A DNA stretch of 64,000 nt, taken from Brachionus plicatilis. Lineage: Eukaryota > Rotifera > Eurotatoria > Ploima > Brachionidae. A program made the position numbers and the translations under genes. Of this stretch, positions 46,301 to 58,397 are shown piece after piece. The notes beneath the pieces were generated by a model. It had not been told where the DNA came from. It did not search any database and worked only from the letters and a program-made list of their open reading frames with translations. The DNA lies in NCBI GenBank assembly GCA_010279815.1, contig QEOQ01000204.1:1427561-1491560 (forward strand), written 5' to 3'. Numbering within the stretch: the first letter of the stretch is position 1; each line of letters opens with the position of its first letter.

Positions 46301-48113
46301 TTATAAATTTAACTTTATTCTCTAACAAAAAGCTCTCAAAATTAAAAAGCTTCTATTGCGCTTAAAATAAACTATTTTATCAACCCTTTCGATTGTTTGA
46401 TAAAAAAGAACTTTTTTAATTTAAAGGCTTTTTCTTTCCTAGTTCACAAGTAAAGCTTAAATTTTTGTTTAAATTAAATATTATTTAAAATGAAAGCAGA
46501 AATATTAATTTTTTATTAAATCTGCATAAGTTTATGCTGTCTTTATGTAAATGAAAAAGTTTTTTTTACTATTTCTTATTCATGCTAGAAGAACTTAATT
46601 TTTTTAAATCTTAAATTAGTTTTGCATATTTAAAATCAGGCATAATGATTTTACGCAGAATAACAATTCCTCTGAATAATAATAATTAATAGCCAGAGTT
46701 ACCGTATTTTAATAGTCAATTTAACACCAGTGTTTTAAAATGCTTTATTGTTTTTTTTTCACTTCTTGGAAATAAATTTGAACTCTTCCGGGATCTTAAA
46801 GGCTGATTTAATTTAGATGTTTGAACTGTCTAAAGATAATGGACAGGTTAAATTAATTGGAGTCCGAACTCCGTAATCAGTATCAACTTATAAATCTTAG
46901 AAAATTCCGCTAACACTTACCTAGAGGTCAATATAATAGTTTTTTTTTAACTAGTAAAATCGTTAATCATTTAAAAAAAACCACCTGAGGATTTAAATTT
47001 TAGACTTTGTTCCAGGAAAAATTACATTTCTAATTTATTCTCCAAAAACCCTATTGTATTAAAACAGAAGAATTTATTCTAAAAAAAAATGAAATTTTAA
47101 ATTTTACTCTTGAAGTAATGAGCAGTAGGATTTGAGAAAAAACTACTATGATTGAAATTTATCTTTATAAGGGTTTAAAAGCAGTTTTTATTTTGCTGAT
47201 ATAATAATGACTTGATAATTAAAGCCATAATTTTTCTAAATTCTTATAAATTTATTTCAAATGAGTTACGATTTAGCCAATTTAATATGCATCATGGTTC
47301 TAGTAGAAGGGATGATTTTAAAAATCAGACTTGGTAACCTAGGTTATAAATAAGGTATTTTCTCGATTTTTTAAAATCATCATGATGTAATAAATCAGCT
47401 ATTTCGCTAGAAATAGTATTATTTCGTCAAGTAATTGGTAAAAATTTTTAAATTAATATCGGACTTGCAAATTAAAAAAAAAAAAATACTCTCAAAATAA
47501 AATAAAAAAATTTTCGATTAATTAAAAAAAGCTAAATTTGATGGGCGTGTTTAATATTTTTGTTTGAAAGTTTTTAGAACTCAGCTATTTTATACATAAC
47601 ATACTAACTCCTATCAACAAATTTATTTACATAATCAAATAATTAAAAGGGCTTTTGTTTGATTTACTTTTCAGAATACGTCATCACCATCAATACCAGT
47701 TTTAAGAGTCTAATAAATTAAAAGACATGATGCCAAATATATCAAATTTCGAAAAGCATTCAAAACCAGCTCGCTTTTGATTTTTTAATCATGAGATGAT
47801 AATACTTTAAAAAATAAATTATTTTTTTAATGAACTAAGATTCTTGACTTAAATTTAGGGTTAAAGAAATAAATTTAAAAAAAAAATTAAAATTTAAAGA
47901 CTTGAGGAATAAATTATCTGAATATTCTCAATCAAAAATTACTTTTTTTCGCTTCGAAGACAAATTTAAATCAAAGCTAACAAAAAGTAAAAAATATCAA
48001 TTTTAATAAAATAGCTAATTAAAATACCCAAAATGTTAGCAAGAAACATAGAAACAAAATTTTTTTTTTAAACTGCAATTGACTATAATTTTTTGAAAAT
48101 AAATGATTACTCA
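43370..48113. other. 4.7 kb of AT-rich DNA with no gene seen
   Basis: Examined on both strands; only short, low-complexity open frames (for example 44980-45171) and no TIR pair, tail or conserved motif. Part could be 5' regulatory DNA for gene D or an unrecognised, decayed transposon graveyard. Confidence 0.45.
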
Positions 48114-48740
48114 ATGTTTTTTTTTAATGCAAAAAGTTTATTGATTAACCAAGATTTGTATTTGGCTAAGCAGATACATTCAAGTAAAAATATTAATAGA
48201 ATCAGAAATTATTTAATTATTTTCGAATACGTTTTTCATGGTGTGCCATGGTTCATAATTAGTTTTGGATGCTTTTTATTTGGCAATAAAATAGTTTCGT
48301 ACCGCTCTTTGACTTTTATTAAAGGTTTTTGTAATAAAAAAAGTAAACTTGAATTTAAAATTTAAATTTTAGGACTGATCATCGATTTAATTACTGTTGG
48401 TTTATTGAAATTTTTTACCCGGCGTCAACGGCCATCTCTAAATTCTGAAAAAGAAATGGTTATTGGAACAAATATTGGCCCAGATAAATTTTCATTTCCA
48501 AGTGGTCATTCTTCGAGAGCAGTTTTGATATCTTGTCTTTTGATTGATATCAGCAGACAGTATTTTTCTACTCAAAAATTGTACTCAATTGCATCAATAG
48601 CATTTTTTGTCTTCTTAGCAATTGGGACATGTTTATCAAGAATTCTTCTTTTGAGACATTATTTATCTGACGTATTGGCGGGTATGTTCCTAGGATTCTT
48701 ATTCTTTTATTTAATAAATTTAAAAGTCTTTTTTTTTTAA
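48114..48740 (+). CDS. PLPP6-like polyisoprenoid diphosphate phosphatase (PAP2)
   Basis: CDS is join(48114..48324, 48373..48740), 192 residues. It is an ER/nuclear-envelope phosphatase of the PAP2 superfamily, closest to PLPP6/PLPP7, which dephosphorylates presqualene or other isoprenoid diphosphates. All three catalytic motifs are intact: C1 KFFTRRQRP (K-x6-RP), C2 FPSGHSSRA, and C3 SRILLLRHYLSD (SR-x5-H-x3-D), with the catalytic histidines in C2 and C3. Four or five hydrophobic helices surround them; the upstream FHGVPWFIISF matches the family's HGIPW block. The 48-bp intron restores frame at G|GA. The chosen ATG is the first in the frame; a further upstream exon is possible because human PLPP6 has a longer N-terminus. 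AATAAA signals overlap and follow the stop. Confidence 0.85.
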
Positions 48741-49240
48741 ATAAAATAAATTATAATATATTCAAAAATTTTAATTTTTGTTTTAACTTATTTTTCTTTA
48801 AAAAACTACAAACATTTTGATTAATAAATGTTAAAATTAGCAAGTTTTTGTTCTAAAATTATTAAATTTCTTACGTGAATTTTTAGTGGTTATATTGGGC
48901 GAGCATAAAAATGCGGATTCAAGGTTTTGGCGCGCTATTAGAATTCAAAAAAACTGCAATAATGCTTGGTCAAAAACCTAAAATGCTTACTAGACCAGCA
49001 TTTAAAATTAAAAATTAAAAATCAAATCAGTGGAAAAAAATTCAAGTTCTTTGAGTTATGGCGCAAAGTTTAAAATTAGGATAAAAAAATAAAATAAAAT
49101 AATTAGAATCACTTTTTATTTGAAAGAAATTCTAACCTAAATTATGGTGCAGGGTTAAAATTAAGAATTTGGAAAAAAGTGTGCGATTTAAATTTTTCTT
49201 TCCCATTAAAACATGCATTGCCAAGTTAATTTCACTCATC
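48741..49240. other. Intergenic DNA downstream of the PLPP6-like gene
   Basis: Starts with overlapping AATAAA signals. GTTATATTGGGCGAGCATAA near 48890 and GCGCGCTATTAG near 48929 are GC-richer spots without assignable function. Confidence 0.35.
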
Positions 49241-49435
49241 ATGGCAATGACATCGATTGATTTTTCGCCTTCTCAGAATTTTCCAATTACAAAAGAAAAT
49301 ATTATAGAAAAGAAAAAAGTCAGAAGACCAAGGTTAACCGTGGACACAATGGAGCCGATTTTAACATGGGATCGATGGTTGCTTATCCGTGCTCTAAAAC
49401 CTAAGAATCGGCTTAGTGAGGCTAAGCTATACTAG
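49241..49435 (+). CDS. Short hypothetical ORF, 64 residues, basic
   Basis: Begins MAMTSIDFSPSQNFPITKEN and contains a basic patch KKKVRRPRLTVDTM, then a Trp/Leu-rich end (WDRWLLIRALKPKNRLSEAK). Composition is less AT-biased than the flanks. The open frame continues upstream without an ATG to about 49169. The basic patch faintly resembles the start of a Swi3/TIPIN domain, but the rest does not continue it. It may be a single exon, a gene fragment or chance. Confidence 0.25.
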   Translation: MAMTSIDFSPSQNFPITKENIIEKKKVRRPRLTVDTMEPILTWDRWLLIRALKPKNRLSEAKLY

Positions 49436-49964
49436 TTCCAATAATTTCTTTTTTCCATAAAATTCAATCGAACAACGAATCGTGAAAATAACTCAAAATT
49501 TTATTTCACTTAATTGCAACATCTTTAGTATATCCCACTAAAAACTTGTCTTAATTATCTATTTTTATTTCTCTTTTGATTGTATTCTCAAAAATAAATC
49601 AAAAAGGGAACAAATATATTCATCAGCAAATAAATCAGAATTTGGCATCAAATTTTAACTCAAATATATCATCAAAATAGAATTTTTTCATCAAAATTGA
49701 AATTTTTGTCATCAAAAATATTTTTTACAACAAATAAAAGATAACTTAACAACATATTTTTTTTTCTCTGAATCAATTAAAAAAATTACGAAAAAAAAAA
49801 TATAAAAAAAATTTAATTATTTTGATATGAATTGACAATACATTAAATTATTTAAAATTTATTTCCTTAAATTATTGTAGCATTTATTTATTTATTTTTT
49901 ATAAGTATAACATTTGCAACTCTAGTATAAAAAAATTGCAGTATAGTTATTATTTTCCCTGTAG

Positions 49965-50249
49965 TTAATAAAAAAAATTAAAAATACAAAAAAAAAGTTT
50001 GAAAGGGATAAAGTTAAGGTATTTACTAATAAAACTGAACTTGAAACATTTCTCAGGAATGATTCACATGGAAACAAATCTAAAACTGGTTCACAGACTC
50101 TTAAATGTAACGAATGCCAACTAGAAATTAGTGTTAAAAATGAGGCTAAAGGAAAAAGAGGCCATGCACGTCCAAGAAAACGGAAAGTTGAGGATGAGGT
50201 AGTTGATTTAAATAAACCAGCAAGAATGAAACCAGGTCGTCCACCTAAG
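49965..50249 (+). CDS. Exon-like ORF with zinc-knuckle and AT-hook-like motifs
   Basis: An open frame of about 95 codons ends at a strong donor (CCTAAG|GTAAGA at 50249/50250). It encodes KVKVFTNKTELETFLRND, then LKCNECQLEISVKNEAKGKR, a basic region HARPRKRKVEDE, and ends with an AT-hook-like PGRPPK. A CTGTAG acceptor precedes the frame at 49959-49964. I cannot find the partner exons. It could be an internal exon of a nuclear protein, or a transposon-encoded DNA-binding protein such as the MULE/FLYWCH type. Confidence 0.35.
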
Positions 50250-50605
50250 GTAAGAACAACTTTAGAATTTGATTGATTTTTTTAATACTCTTTTAATTAT
50301 TTTTTATTCTTGAATGTATTAAAGTATTCTAAGATATATATTTTTATTCTATAGTTCAAATTTAATTGACTTTTTATGCTTTAATAATTTGTTTCTTTGG
50401 CCAAAATAAATAAAATTTTGTTTATACGACAAAGAATTTTTTTTATTCTAAAGATAATTTTTTTTATTCATCAAAAGCCTTTTCCCAAAAATTACAAGAA
50501 ATTGAATCAAATTAATCAAAATTTGCCTAATTTAAAAGATAAATTAAAATGAAACTTTCTATTCATAATTAAAACTAAAAAAATTTATTTTCAAAAGACA
50601 TTTAA

Positions 50606-51700
50606 TTAGCCTTGATTGAATGGAACAATCACATTTTTATAAGTTTTTTCAGTAATGAAATCAAGTGCTACATAATTCGGCTTTTTTCCATTTACTCCCG
50701 GATTACATTGTTTTTTAAGTCGTTCGCTAATTAATTCCTTGGTATTCATTAATTTGACCGTGATCGGATCTATAAAAATGCGCTTTGCCATAACACCATA
50801 ATAATGATGGAAAAGAAACAGTTTTTTTGAGTTGACCAATTGCCCACTATACTCACGCGTATTCATATTTAATGTTAAATTTGGACCCCAGTTAGGCCTA
50901 TTTTCAAATTTGTCCAAGCTGAAACATCTTGATATTTCCAATGTTGCTGAACTAATGTTAAACAAACTTTGGTACGGTTGAAAATCTGAAGCATTCACTT
51001 CGATAAAATCATTCATCCATATGTAATGATTTTGTAATAGAAAATCTCTCGGGCGTATAAATCCGGGTTGTTCTCCGGCACGATCAACTCTTTTTTCATC
51101 ATCAAAAATCAAAATTCTCTTATCAGCCTCCACCATTTCTCTTATTTTTGGCCAACCTTTGTTCAAAACATCCCATTGTGGACTATATGGGTTAAAAACA
51201 AGACTGTTGAAGAAACTCACCCGTTTGAAAACGTCTTGAAGAATTTTTGTGTCGTTTAGATAATTTTCGAAAAATATGGTTATTATTTGGTCAGGATTTT
51301 TCTTTAAAAATTTAACCATTTTTTTTAGGGCATATTCCAATTTTTTGACTGAAAAGCCATCTTTTAGAGTCTCCGAACACTTTCCATGGCATAAACAGAC
51401 ACCATGGCATTTACATGTGCCAAAAAATGACTCAAAATCAGAGCATTCTGAATAATCAATATCCAACATGAATCCGCGAACACCACTCTCAAGCTGTTGG
51501 TCAATGCTTAAATTCTGATTGCTGGCAAATTCAATCACTGAATTATCGTACCAATTTAGATGAGAATTGTGCGCTGTTAACCAAGTTATTTCATCAAATT
51601 TTTTCTCCAAATAGCTTTCTTTATTGCTAGTAATGGCTAGTTGAAAAAAAAATTTAAGAAAAGAAAAAAAAACGGTTATTGCTAACAATTTATCGGCCAT
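50606..51700 (-). CDS. Secreted PLC-like phosphodiesterase (PI-PLC X-domain fold)
   Basis: A single-exon gene of 364 residues. It has a hydrophobic signal peptide (residues 1-22), then the PI-PLC-like TIM-barrel: WLTAHNSHLNWYDNSV at about residue 40 with the first catalytic histidine, QLESGVRGFMLDIDYSE at about 69-85 with the metal/substrate acidic residues, and VCLCHGKCSETLKDG with the second histidine near residue 104. The barrel continues with KKNPDQIITIFFENYLND and RILIFDDEK. It ends with NYVALDFITE. This subfamily (PLC-like phosphodiesterases of fungi, plants and invertebrates) has no established substrate in animals. An unusual Cys-rich insertion (FFGTCKCHGVCLCHGKC) surrounds the second His. 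Being secreted and intronless, it also merits a check for transfer. Confidence 0.85.
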   Translation of the reverse strand: MADKLLAITVFFSFLKFFFQLAITSNKESYLEKKFDEITWLTAHNSHLNWYDNSVIEFASNQNLSIDQQLESGVRGFMLDIDYSECSDFESFFGTCKCHGVCLCHGKCSETLKDGFSVKKLEYALKKMVKFLKKNPDQIITIFFENYLNDTKILQDVFKRVSFFNSLVFNPYSPQWDVLNKGWPKIREMVEADKRILIFDDEKRVDRAGEQPGFIRPRDFLLQNHYIWMNDFIEVNASDFQPYQSLFNISSATLEISRCFSLDKFENRPNWGPNLTLNMNTREYSGQLVNSKKLFLFHHYYGVMAKRIFIDPITVKLMNTKELISERLKKQCNPGVNGKKPNYVALDFITEKTYKNVIVPFNQG

Positions 51701-52375
51701 TTAAGAAAAAATTATGAAATTTAAAAAAAGATTTTTTAAAAAAATTTTTACATTTTTAAAAATTTGGCCTAAATAGAGAATTGGGTTATCTATTGCCTCG
51801 AGTATTTTAGATTTTTATCAAACAAAAAATGATATTATTTGAAATAATATTAGACAAAAGTTGAGCTTTAAAATTTACAAGTCGAAAACAAATTAATTGA
51901 TTACTAATGAAAGAAATTGAAAAATAAAAGAGATTTAAATTTGTCTAAAATAATTTTATAAAAGAGATTTAATTATATATAAATTTATTCATTTAGAGCA
52001 TAATTTTATTATATTTTCTAAATTTTAAAAAAAGAAAAAATTAAATATCAGGCATTTGTTTGTACTTGCTTTTTTAAAATGAAATTTTAAATCGAGTCTC
52101 TGTTTTTTATCCATCGCAATAAGATATTTAATTTAACTACCATTATGTCTTGTACTGGAACGTATTACATTTATAATTAGAAACTCTGGTTTTAATGTTG
52201 CACATTATGCGAAATAAAATTTTTGAAAATTTTTTAAAGTTTTTAAAAACAATGATAATATTAATCTTAATAATTATAACAAGCTATGGTAGATTAACTG
52301 TAGAGAAAACTTTTGCTTGATATGCTAGCAACCATTAAATGCTAATGAAATTGAATGGAATTTAAAAAAAATTTT
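51701..52375. other. Intergenic DNA upstream of the PLC-like gene
   Basis: AT-rich; nothing recognised. Confidence 0.4.
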
Positions 52376-52525
52376 CTGTGCCTTCATTGTTTTGGAAAAA
52401 GAAAACTGTGTCGGGCTAACGCGCTGATGCTTAATCCAAGTCGAGATATAATTAAAAATGTCATAAGAGCTTTCGAAGAGGTACAATTTAAGGGACAAAC
52501 AATCCTAAAGAGTATTCAGAATTAA
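52376..52525 (+). pseudogene. Short FLYWCH-like zinc-finger relic
   Basis: 49 open codons encode LCLHCFGKRKLCRANALMLN, then PSRDIIKNVIRAFEE. The Cys-x2-Cys-x6-Cys-Arg-Ala arrangement and the following basic/hydrophobic pattern resemble part of a FLYWCH finger from transposon-derived genes. There is no start codon and the domain's Trp and final His are not visible. It may be chance. Confidence 0.25.
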
Positions 52526-52929
52526 GCAGATGTTATGAGGATGAGAAAGGTTTAAAATTACACGCATCAAGATCACATAAATAGATTGCATAAATATTTT
52601 TATTTTGATTTGATTTTTTAAAAAACACTTTTAGTTAATTTCAAACTTTATTTTATTTTTTCCTGGTCACTCAAGTTTTTTTGTTAATTTTGGACTTTTT
52701 TCTAGTCAAAAAAAGTTGTGTTCAATTTATATTATTTCATTAATTAATATGAACTTAATTCAGTTCAGTAAAAAAAAAAGGTTAATCATTTTCTGAAATT
52801 AGGTAACAAAAAAAATTCATGTTTCAGCCTCCTTACGAAATATTTTAAAAATTATTTTTTTATTCCATTGTGTTGAAATCTAAAAATGCACCAAATCCAA
52901 GTTAAGAAATATGAAAAATGAAAAAAAAA

Positions 52930-53026
52930 CAGAGTTGTTTAAAAGTCACAAGTCCAAGTCCGGACTTTTTTTTTTTTTTTTAATTTTAAAGTCCGGACTT
53001 TACAAGTTTTATACAACTGTGGAAAA
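52930..53026. repeat. Palindromic MITE, CAGAGTTG-ended family
   Basis: ACAGAGTTGTTTAAAAGTCA and a degenerate complement ending CAACTGTGG are terminal; the middle has AAGTCCGGACTT twice, once in each half. It shares its core with 71-140. Confidence 0.7.
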
Positions 53027-53875
53027 AAATTATCTCAAGTAATGTTTTAATTCATTTTTTAAAAATTTCTTCATCACTGTATTAAGAAATAAAAAAAAGA
53101 TAAATTTGGTTTATTTATAAATTTATTTAAAATTGAAAAAGCATAAATTTTAAAAAAATGTAAAATTTAATCAAATTAATTTTTATGGGTAATTTGATTG
53201 CATTTCAGATATTATAATTTTATATTTTTTTAGATAGATCTTTTCACTTAACAATAAAAAGGTTTGGTCTTTAAAATTTCAAAACAATTAAATGGGACAT
53301 TAAGTTTTTACCTACTTTTTTAAATTAATTTTAGATCGATTTGGTTTTCAATCGTAACTTGGAGTCGATTTCTGAATTTTATCTTAAGAAAATTTTCACA
53401 TATTCAAATAAAACGAATAATGAAATAAAAAAGCTTAATTTTGTAATATTCAGTTTATTTTCATAAATAAAATTTTGGAATAAGACAAAAATATTAATTA
53501 TTTAATAATTTTTTTTTACAATAAACCTATTAAGGCGAAAGCTTTTTTTCAAAAGTACTAAATCATTTTAAGATGAGCTGAATGAAAAATGCGAAATTTA
53601 AAGATAAAGAAATTTTTTTAACAATTTTTAACTTGCGAAATATTAATTTGATAAAAGATCAGATCAAAAATGATTGTCCCTGATAAAAACACTTTTTTTT
53701 TTGATAAAAACTTTTTAAAAAGAGTTCATTTTATAAAATATAAAGATTTTTGAAATGTTAAAATATGAGAACTTTTTTATCCATGACACTTTTCTGTTAA
53801 ATTTATTTAGAACTAAAGAAACAAATTGAAAAAAAAAAAAATCACAAATTAACCAGGTTTTTTAAAAAAATGAAC
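53027..53875. other. 3' flank of the SLC25 gene, nothing recognised
   Basis: AT-rich, no ORF or repeat of note. Confidence 0.4.
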
Positions 53876-54918
53876 TCAACTAAGAGAATTAATTTGGAAA
53901 GCTTTAGTAACATGTTCAAAAGTAATGTAAGATATACTAGCTGCAGGACCGATTTTTAATATATGCAAAAAAAATCCTCTGTAAACACCGGGTAAACCGT
54001 CTTTTTTCCACACTTGCATTAACAAACTCAAAGTTTTCTCACATGGATTTCGGTTTGACTGTAGACGAGTTCTTGCAAAAAGCAATGGGTACACAATTAA
54101 ATTTCCAAAACATGACGAAAATGTGCCAAGAATGAGTTTTTCACCAATATTTGGCCCATTTTTTTCCCTCGCATTGCTATAGACTTTTTTCAGGGTCTCA
54201 TAAGTTGCTAGATCAATACCAGTGCTGGGCACTATCGCAACAGAGTTGGCAATGAGACCACGGTAAAACGAGCGCAAGCCAAACTTCGCATAAGTTTTGT
54301 ATATACAATCACAAATCGATTTGTACTCACCGGTTGCGCCCAAGTTCATGAGAGTTTTGACGGTCTTAAGCGGGTACAGAATCAATGTAGATACAAATCC
54401 GGCAGCACTGCCACACAAAAATTTTTCCTTGAATGAAACAGACGCTTTGTCCTTGTTGAGAAGTTGTTTGAACTTTTCGTATGCAGCAAAGCGAAAGGCG
54501 CTCTCTGGCGCAGTTTTGACTACGTTCACAAAATTTCCCCTCCACAAACCAGTCCATTTTCCTTCATTTAGCATCCAAGTCCAAACTTTTCTCAAATTTA
54601 GCTCTCCATGATTTCGGTCGACGCTTTCGACTTGGTAAACTGTGCGCAGTCTGTCTATAGGCGCAGTTCTATTCAAAAAAAATAATAAAAAATTTTTTCT
54701 TTTATTTGAAAATTAATTTTTTTTTACAAAGTTCTAGAAATTGCTCCACTAGCCGCACCGGCACCAAACTCAATTAAAAAACGAAATTTTTTTTCACTCT
54801 CAAAATCTTTGAGTTTCGGAATAGTCAAAGGCAACGAGGAAGTTGAATTTTTTCTTTGTCTGCTTTTGACTATTTCATTGACTAAAAAGGCGCTTTTGCT
54901 TTTGGCCGAAGGCTGCAT
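53876..54918 (-). CDS. SCaMC-like mitochondrial carrier (SLC25), short form
   Basis: CDS is complement(join(53876..54668, 54728..54918)), 327 residues. Mitochondrial inner-membrane carriers of the SCaMC (ATP-Mg/Pi) type exchange adenine nucleotides for phosphate; the call rests on TAPIDRLRTVYQV in repeat 1 and GLRSFYRGLIANSVAIVPST, then GIDLATYETLKK, in repeat 2. The 59-bp intron restores frame inside GAISRTLTAPIDRLR. There are six membrane helices in three repeats, and no EF-hands: the N-terminus is a 45-residue basic, Ser-rich stretch. Signature positions are unusual: repeat 1 keeps P-I-D-R-L-R, but repeat 2 reads P-L-K-T-V-K and repeat 3 P-L-L-F-A-R, so the acidic residues of the matrix salt-bridge network are missing in two repeats (in known SCaMCs, only repeat 3 lacks it). 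The substrate may therefore differ. Confidence 0.85.
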
Positions 54919-57900
54919 GCCTTAAATCTTAAGCTAATGTTGAAATCATAAACTTGATGTATATAAATAATCGAATTTCAGAACTTTTTCTATCCTCAGA
55001 CACTCCTTTTTTTAAAATATTTAATGAATCAAAATAATTATGAAATTCTCTTTTAGTTTAATCATTTATTCATTATTTTTTCTCAAATACTCGACTCTTT
55101 TATGAACGCTTTGTTAAAATGATGCAAAAAACATTTCATAATTTCAAATAAGAAAGTTTCTAAAAAAAATTGAACCAAAAATAAGATAGTTTAACTAGCA
55201 AAATTATGCCTTTGAAATAGAATTGGTGTGAATAAAAATTTTATTTATGATCAAATGTTAGCAAAGTTTTGGAACTAAATGGAATACCACGTTTTAATTG
55301 ATCAGAGTCCTCAAAGGTTCACATTTGATAAAGATAGTTGGATAAACCTACATAAATTTTTTGAAATTACCTAAATGCACTCATTTAAAAACTAGACTAA
55401 AAATCTTACATTTTAAAATTGAGATCTATTTTTCAGTAGTAAGTTTCTTTTAATTTAAACAAAAATGTTTTGAGATTAAACTTTAACAATGTGATCAAAA
55501 ATGTTATTAAGTAATTAGTCTGAATGAAACTACGCAAAAACTTTTGATTTTATAATGTTTTAATGCGTCTTTTTAAAATGAAAAAGCTAAGCTGGCTTTT
55601 TTTTGGTCCCTATTATTATATTTTTCATTCCATTTATTTTCTGTACTTTATCCTAGAAATATTAAACTTCAAAAGTCGGATATTTGTTACACAGGAAATT
55701 TATAATTAGAATCTGATAAATAAAATCTAAAAAAAAATAATTAAGAAAAACATTTAAAAAAAAACTATCTTTAATTTAACATTTTTGGTTCCTGCTTTAA
55801 TTGTTAGCTAATTTTATTGATTTGACTTTATCAAACAATCCCGGGACAAAATTGGTTGCGGCATGAAAAGTTTTGATAAAAAGTTTTCAAAATTTTACAT
55901 TTTAACAGGATGTTTAAAAAAAATGTTGAATCATTATTTTGCTTTTTTGCTGCTTCATAAAAAGAAATATATTTTTGTTTTGATTCAGAATCTGTTTCTG
56001 ATTAAACATTGAAACCTCTCGAAAAGTCTGAAGTCATTCTATTTTTTGATATAAATTTTAATTTTTTATTGATTAATAATATTCAAAAATTATATTTAAG
56101 AACTATTTTTAACCATTTTTGGTTATCATATAATCAAAATTTTGGCGATACTCTAAAAATTGTTGAAGAATAAAATTCGAAAAACCCGTTTATGTGAAAT
56201 CGGCAACTCTAAAAAATTTAAACAAGTCTAGTTGCTTTAAAATCTTCACTGCAACCACCGTCATCATCAAAAATAAACAAAGCTTATGTTCAAGTTATTT
56301 AACCAGATTTTTATCAAAAGATTAATTCAAATATGACATATGATGTGTTTGTATGCCGAAAAACTCAATTAACAAATTACTGATAGTTTATTACGCTATT
56401 TTTAGACTAAAAAAATTAATTACTAATTTTATTTTTAAATATGTATCTAAAAACAAATGCTTCAAATTTTCATTTTTGATAAAATTTTAAAATTTTTAGT
56501 ATTGAGATGAAATTTTGAAATATTATAATTTCTAAATTTAGAAAATTCGTTTGTCACATCAAATAAATCAGGTAAACAAATCGGATACCTGAAAAAAACA
56601 CACCCTTTATTTAGTGACTAAAATTCACACCCGGTCTTATTTCAAAAATAAATTCTTCTTTTGACGAGAGCCTATTAGTACCTTAATTAAATAATATTTT
56701 TAAGCATTTTTAAATATTTAGTAACTGATTAAAATTAAAATAAATTTAGTTCAATCAAATCTTAAAAGACAAATTAAAAATTTTTTTTTCATAAGTTTAA
56801 AATAGCGTGACAACGTAGATATTGTTTTTTCCTAATATTTTTTAATTTTAGTCGAAAAAAGAGTACAAAAAAAATTTAAATTTTAAATAAAAGTTATGGA
56901 ACTGCAACAAACATTATTACATTAATAATACTTTAATACTGTTGAAAAATTCAGTACAGTATTGAACAAAAATACTTCCTGTTAGAAAAATTAAAAATTT
57001 AAATAATAAAGAGATTAAACTCTTTTTTTAGATAATTTTAAATCATAGTCCATTAAATTTAAATTATTTATAGAATGCTTCAGTTTGATCAATGTTTATT
57101 AGTGTTCAATTTGCGCATTTTTTAAAATGACTAGTTATCTGAATATTTTAAATTTTAAGTTTTTTTTAGATTTTTTTTTAAATTTTGTTAGAAGAAAAAG
57201 ATAAAGAAGAATAATTGATTATAAAGGAATATTTATAAAACAATTGAAAAATAAAAGTTTACTGTTAATATTTTTCAGATAAAAAAAATTTAAATTTACT
57301 ACTGCACAAAATAACCGTTATCGTCTAGTTCCTAATTTCCTTGAAAAAGACTATTAGCTTCAGAATATTATTTTTAAATTTAAAATTGACAAAAGTAAAT
57401 TCCTTCTTATTTGGTTAGAAAACAGTTTAAGAGTAAATATTACGGAAATATTTTTTTCTTTTAAAAACAAATTTTTTTCAATTTAATTTAAAAAATCTTT
57501 ATCGAACTGAACAAAAAAAGCAATCTTAATAATGCGACGAAATTAACAAACTTATCATAAAAAAAAAATTCGAAAATTCTTCACACTTTTTTTTAAAAAA
57601 ATCTTAAATAAATTTTTTCAATATGATCAATGTATGGATGCTTTGCAAGGCTTGCAAATTAATTAAAAATTTGTTCTAAGCTAAAAATTTAAAAGTCAAA
57701 AAGTATTAAATACATTTTATTAGTTAATATTATATTAGATTTTTAAAGTTTTAAAAATACGAAAATATTTACAAATCTATTATTCATATCAAAAAAAATA
57801 TTTTGGAACAAATCTAACCAATTGGTCTTAAAGGGCATTGAAACTTTTTTTTTCACAATAATTTTTTTAATTAAATGCAATAATTGTGTGACTTGTGTAT

Positions 57901-58397
57901 CAAAATTCCGATTAAATACCATCGTTTAAAAAATATTTTTAAACAGAATGTTTCGAATTAAAATAGAAAAATTTTATATAAAAAAGTCAAATTTTATTAA
58001 AAAAATAACGCTTTTAATTTACTTATATCAATGCTGATTTATAAACTTTAACTAAAATGAATTATGATTTAAAAAATTTTTTTGACATTTTATTCTAATA
58101 TAAATTGCCTCATTTGAAGATAAGTAAAAATGTTCTCTTATTTATTTTGCTTTAAATTTGTTAATTAAAATTCTATAAAAACTTATATATGGTTATCACG
58201 CAATAAATAACTTGTTCGTTTGATATCAAAGACTTTGGTCATGCTCTAATTTTTATTCAGGCCACTTTAATATTAACACTGATAAATAAATTCTGAAAAA
58301 AATTCAAAATAGAGTCATTCAAAATAATGAATTTTTTTAAGTTATTTTAAAAATTTAAAAATTAAAAGAATTTTTATTATTTAACCTAAGATTAAAA
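54919..58397. other. 3.5 kb of AT-rich DNA with no gene seen
   Basis: Read on both strands; no supported ORF, TIR or retroelement tail. Confidence 0.45.

Noticed and set aside
49241..49435. Identification of the short basic ORF as TIPIN
   Set aside because: Only the RRPRL-type patch is similar; the following Swi3-domain residues are absent.
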